From: Setaria digitata
Taxonomy: Eukaryota; Nematoda; Chromadorea; Rhabditida; Setariidae
DNA: 10,182 bases
NCBI GenBank assembly: GCA_003640385.1
Contig: RCAB01000976.1
Span: 1-10,182 of the forward strand
Direction of reading: 5' to 3'
Shown here piece by piece: positions 9,031 to 10,182 of the stretch (within the stretch, counting starts at the first letter, position 1; each line of letters begins with the position of its first letter). The notes under the pieces are model-generated. The model saw nothing but the letters and a program-made list of their open reading frames with translations. It did not search any database and was not told the DNA's origin. Made by a program: the position numbers and the translations under genes.

Positions 9031-9622
9031 TTTATATTTTTTTCTATTTCTTGGCCTAATTTGCATATAAATTTAGACTAAAAATATGAGCATAAATAAG
9101 AAATTATAATTGCTAATTGATTAAAATAACGATCTTTTTGCAGAAATTATAATTGGTGATTGGTTGTCGCATTCCTTCGACGTTTAATCGGTGCTGTCTA
9201 ATTTGTTAAAGCTTTTAATTTCACAGAATGCATACTTACACTAACTAGCAGAATGAATATTTTTATCAAATTATGCTCCTTAATGTTCAAAATGTATGAA
9301 TTAAAATTAGTAGCCTAATAGTGTCAGGCAACAAGTTAATAAAAAAATTAATTAATTATAATGTCTTGTAGATGGTTAAAAGGCTAGATATAATTTCTCA
9401 GTTTTCTCATAATAAACAATTTCTATAATTTTGCTATTTCGCAATTGGCTTGAAATTTTTTAGATTCTAGAATACTTCAATAATTTGGCTCGCTTTATGA
9501 CATGAAAAAAATGGATGATGAATGATTAATTAATTAAATAATCGAGTAGTATTTGGCTTCACTTTACTCTCGTTCACTATTACTTCTGATATTTTTATTT
9601 TCCACCGAGATTCTGAAGAATA

Positions 9623-9628
9623 TTTCAG
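9623..9628 (+). promoter_or_regulatory. Probable splice or SL trans-splice acceptor before the aquaporin start
   Basis: TTTCAG matches the nematode acceptor consensus and leaves a 5' leader of only 20 nt before the ATG at 9649. This spacing is typical of spliced-leader addition in nematodes. A cis-splice to an upstream non-coding exon would look the same from sequence. Confidence 0.5.
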
Positions 9629-9648
9629 GTGATAATTGCCAGATTAAA

Positions 9649-9762
9649 ATGAGCACGTTAAAATTACCTAACACACCCGAAATAACCCGAAATATAATTG
9701 GAATCAAATCGACTCTACTGAGAAATGCATTATCGGAATGTGTCGGTACATTTATTCTTTTG
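9649..9762 (+). CDS. Aquaporin / MIP-family channel, first coding exon (partial gene)
   Basis: Encodes 38 residues: a polar N-terminal tail beginning MSTLKLPNTPEITRN, then LLRNALSECVGTFILL, which matches the start of the first transmembrane helix in aquaporins and aquaglyceroporins (typical form R-x-x-x-A-E-[FL]-x-G-T-[FL]-x-L). The helix-1 Glu is kept; Cys takes the place of the usual Phe after it. The exon stops in phase 0 at GTAAGT (9763-9768), in the middle of helix 1, so the rest of the gene, including both NPA motifs, lies beyond the right edge. The ATG at 9649 is chosen because a TTTCAG acceptor sits 20 nt upstream; the frame is open further upstream, but only a TTG could start there. 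The product would be a plasma-membrane water or glycerol channel. Whether it is an orthodox aquaporin or an aquaglyceroporin cannot be told from this exon. Confidence 0.7.
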
Positions 9763-10182
9763 GTAAGTTTCATGACATAAGTGATAATGGTGATAACAAA
9801 TATTCTGAAAATATCCATCAAAGAAATGGTTATTATGCCTGTCAGTAACATATCCTTTAATTGCAAAAATTTAACATTGCTTCAAGTTTCTCTCTTAATT
9901 GAACCCCCTTAATTATCCTTTGGATATAAAAAATGTTTTTTTTTTTTTGTTATATTTTACAATCAGAAAAAAAAAACACATAAATGAATAAAAGTAGAAC
10001 TGATTTGATATTTTATTAATGTGCAAGAAATTTTTGCATTATTTGTTGAAATTATAATTTCATCGGAAGATAAATTCTATTAAATGACTATAAAATCTAA
10101 TATGAAATTTACAAAGAAACTTCAGCGCGTGCTAATTAATAAAAGTATTAGAACAAAGAAATCTCCGCCAGCTAGTAATAAG
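9763..10182 (+). other. Intron 1 of the aquaporin gene, continuing past the window
   Basis: Begins GTAAGT. I read all three plus frames to the end and found no stretch that continues transmembrane helix 1 (a G-x-x-x-x-A-Q-like segment) after a plausible acceptor, so the intron is at least 420 nt. It has two TGATAA words near its 5' end (9781 and 9791) and poly-T and poly-A tracts near 9936 and 9967. Confidence 0.6.

Larger units (their letters stand above)
7801..9622. other. Intergenic AT-rich DNA upstream of the aquaporin exon, no supported gene
   Basis: No coding exon is recognisable on either strand. It contains a poly-T run bracketed by direct repeats (8182-8226), a GATA-core cluster (8301-8336), a (TA)n microsatellite (9011-9030), and an imperfect 23-nt direct repeat at 9100-9122 and 9143-9165 (20 of 23 identical). 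It is the likely promoter-bearing side of the aquaporin gene, but no core promoter stands out. Confidence 0.55.

Noticed and set aside
9564..9866. Minus-strand 100-codon frame opposite the aquaporin exon
   Set aside because: It is the antisense shadow of the aquaporin exon and its flanks; no recognisable motif, and the plus-strand frame has a clear family match and donor site.
1..10182. tRNA, rRNA or spliced-leader RNA genes
   Set aside because: No T-loop GTTCGAATC-like word with a matching acceptor stem, no conserved rRNA segment, and no SL-like sequence was found when reading both strands.

Overview
The window looks like nematode nuclear DNA, and a parasitic (filarial or other clade III-like) nematode is the most likely source. 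The evidence is AT-rich sequence (about three quarters by eye) full of A/T homopolymers, short coding exons separated by introns of about 90-700 nt, a TTTCAG-type acceptor just before one start codon, and two proteins of families found in nematodes. The species is an inference that I cannot settle from sequence alone.

Positions 1-3580, minus strand: ten coding exons of an acetyl-CoA hydrolase / 4-hydroxybutyrate-type CoA-transferase (C. elegans acer-1 / C44B7.10-like). The start codon is in the window. About 421 residues join in one consistent frame across nine introns, and the last exon runs off the left edge, so roughly the last 50 residues are missing. The N-terminus resembles a mitochondrial presequence. 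The catalytic HTEM segment and the glycine-rich GFGGQVDF segment are both present.

Positions 3581-9648: about 6 kb between two head-to-head genes, with no gene I can support. It holds poly-A and poly-T runs, small microsatellites, inverted repeats, a three-copy 20-22 bp tandem repeat, and a degenerate block of about 1 kb (roughly 6840-7800) in which AATTAACATT-like words recur every 27-54 nt. A poly(T) run near 8200 is bracketed by a 12-bp direct repeat. The hexamer TGATAA/TTATCA (a GATA-factor core) is common across the whole window, several times more than base composition would predict.

Positions 9649-9762, plus strand: the first coding exon of an aquaporin/MIP-family channel. It ends at a canonical GTAAGT donor in the middle of the first membrane helix, and its first intron runs past the right edge. 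A likely splice or trans-splice acceptor lies 20 nt before the ATG.

The two genes are divergently transcribed. One is central-carbon CoA metabolism in mitochondria and the other is water or glycerol transport. The sequence does not show a functional link beyond the shared GATA-rich intergenic region. I found no mobile-element protein, RNA gene, CRISPR array or clearly novel system. The most interesting structures are the non-coding repeats and the GATA-motif enrichment.
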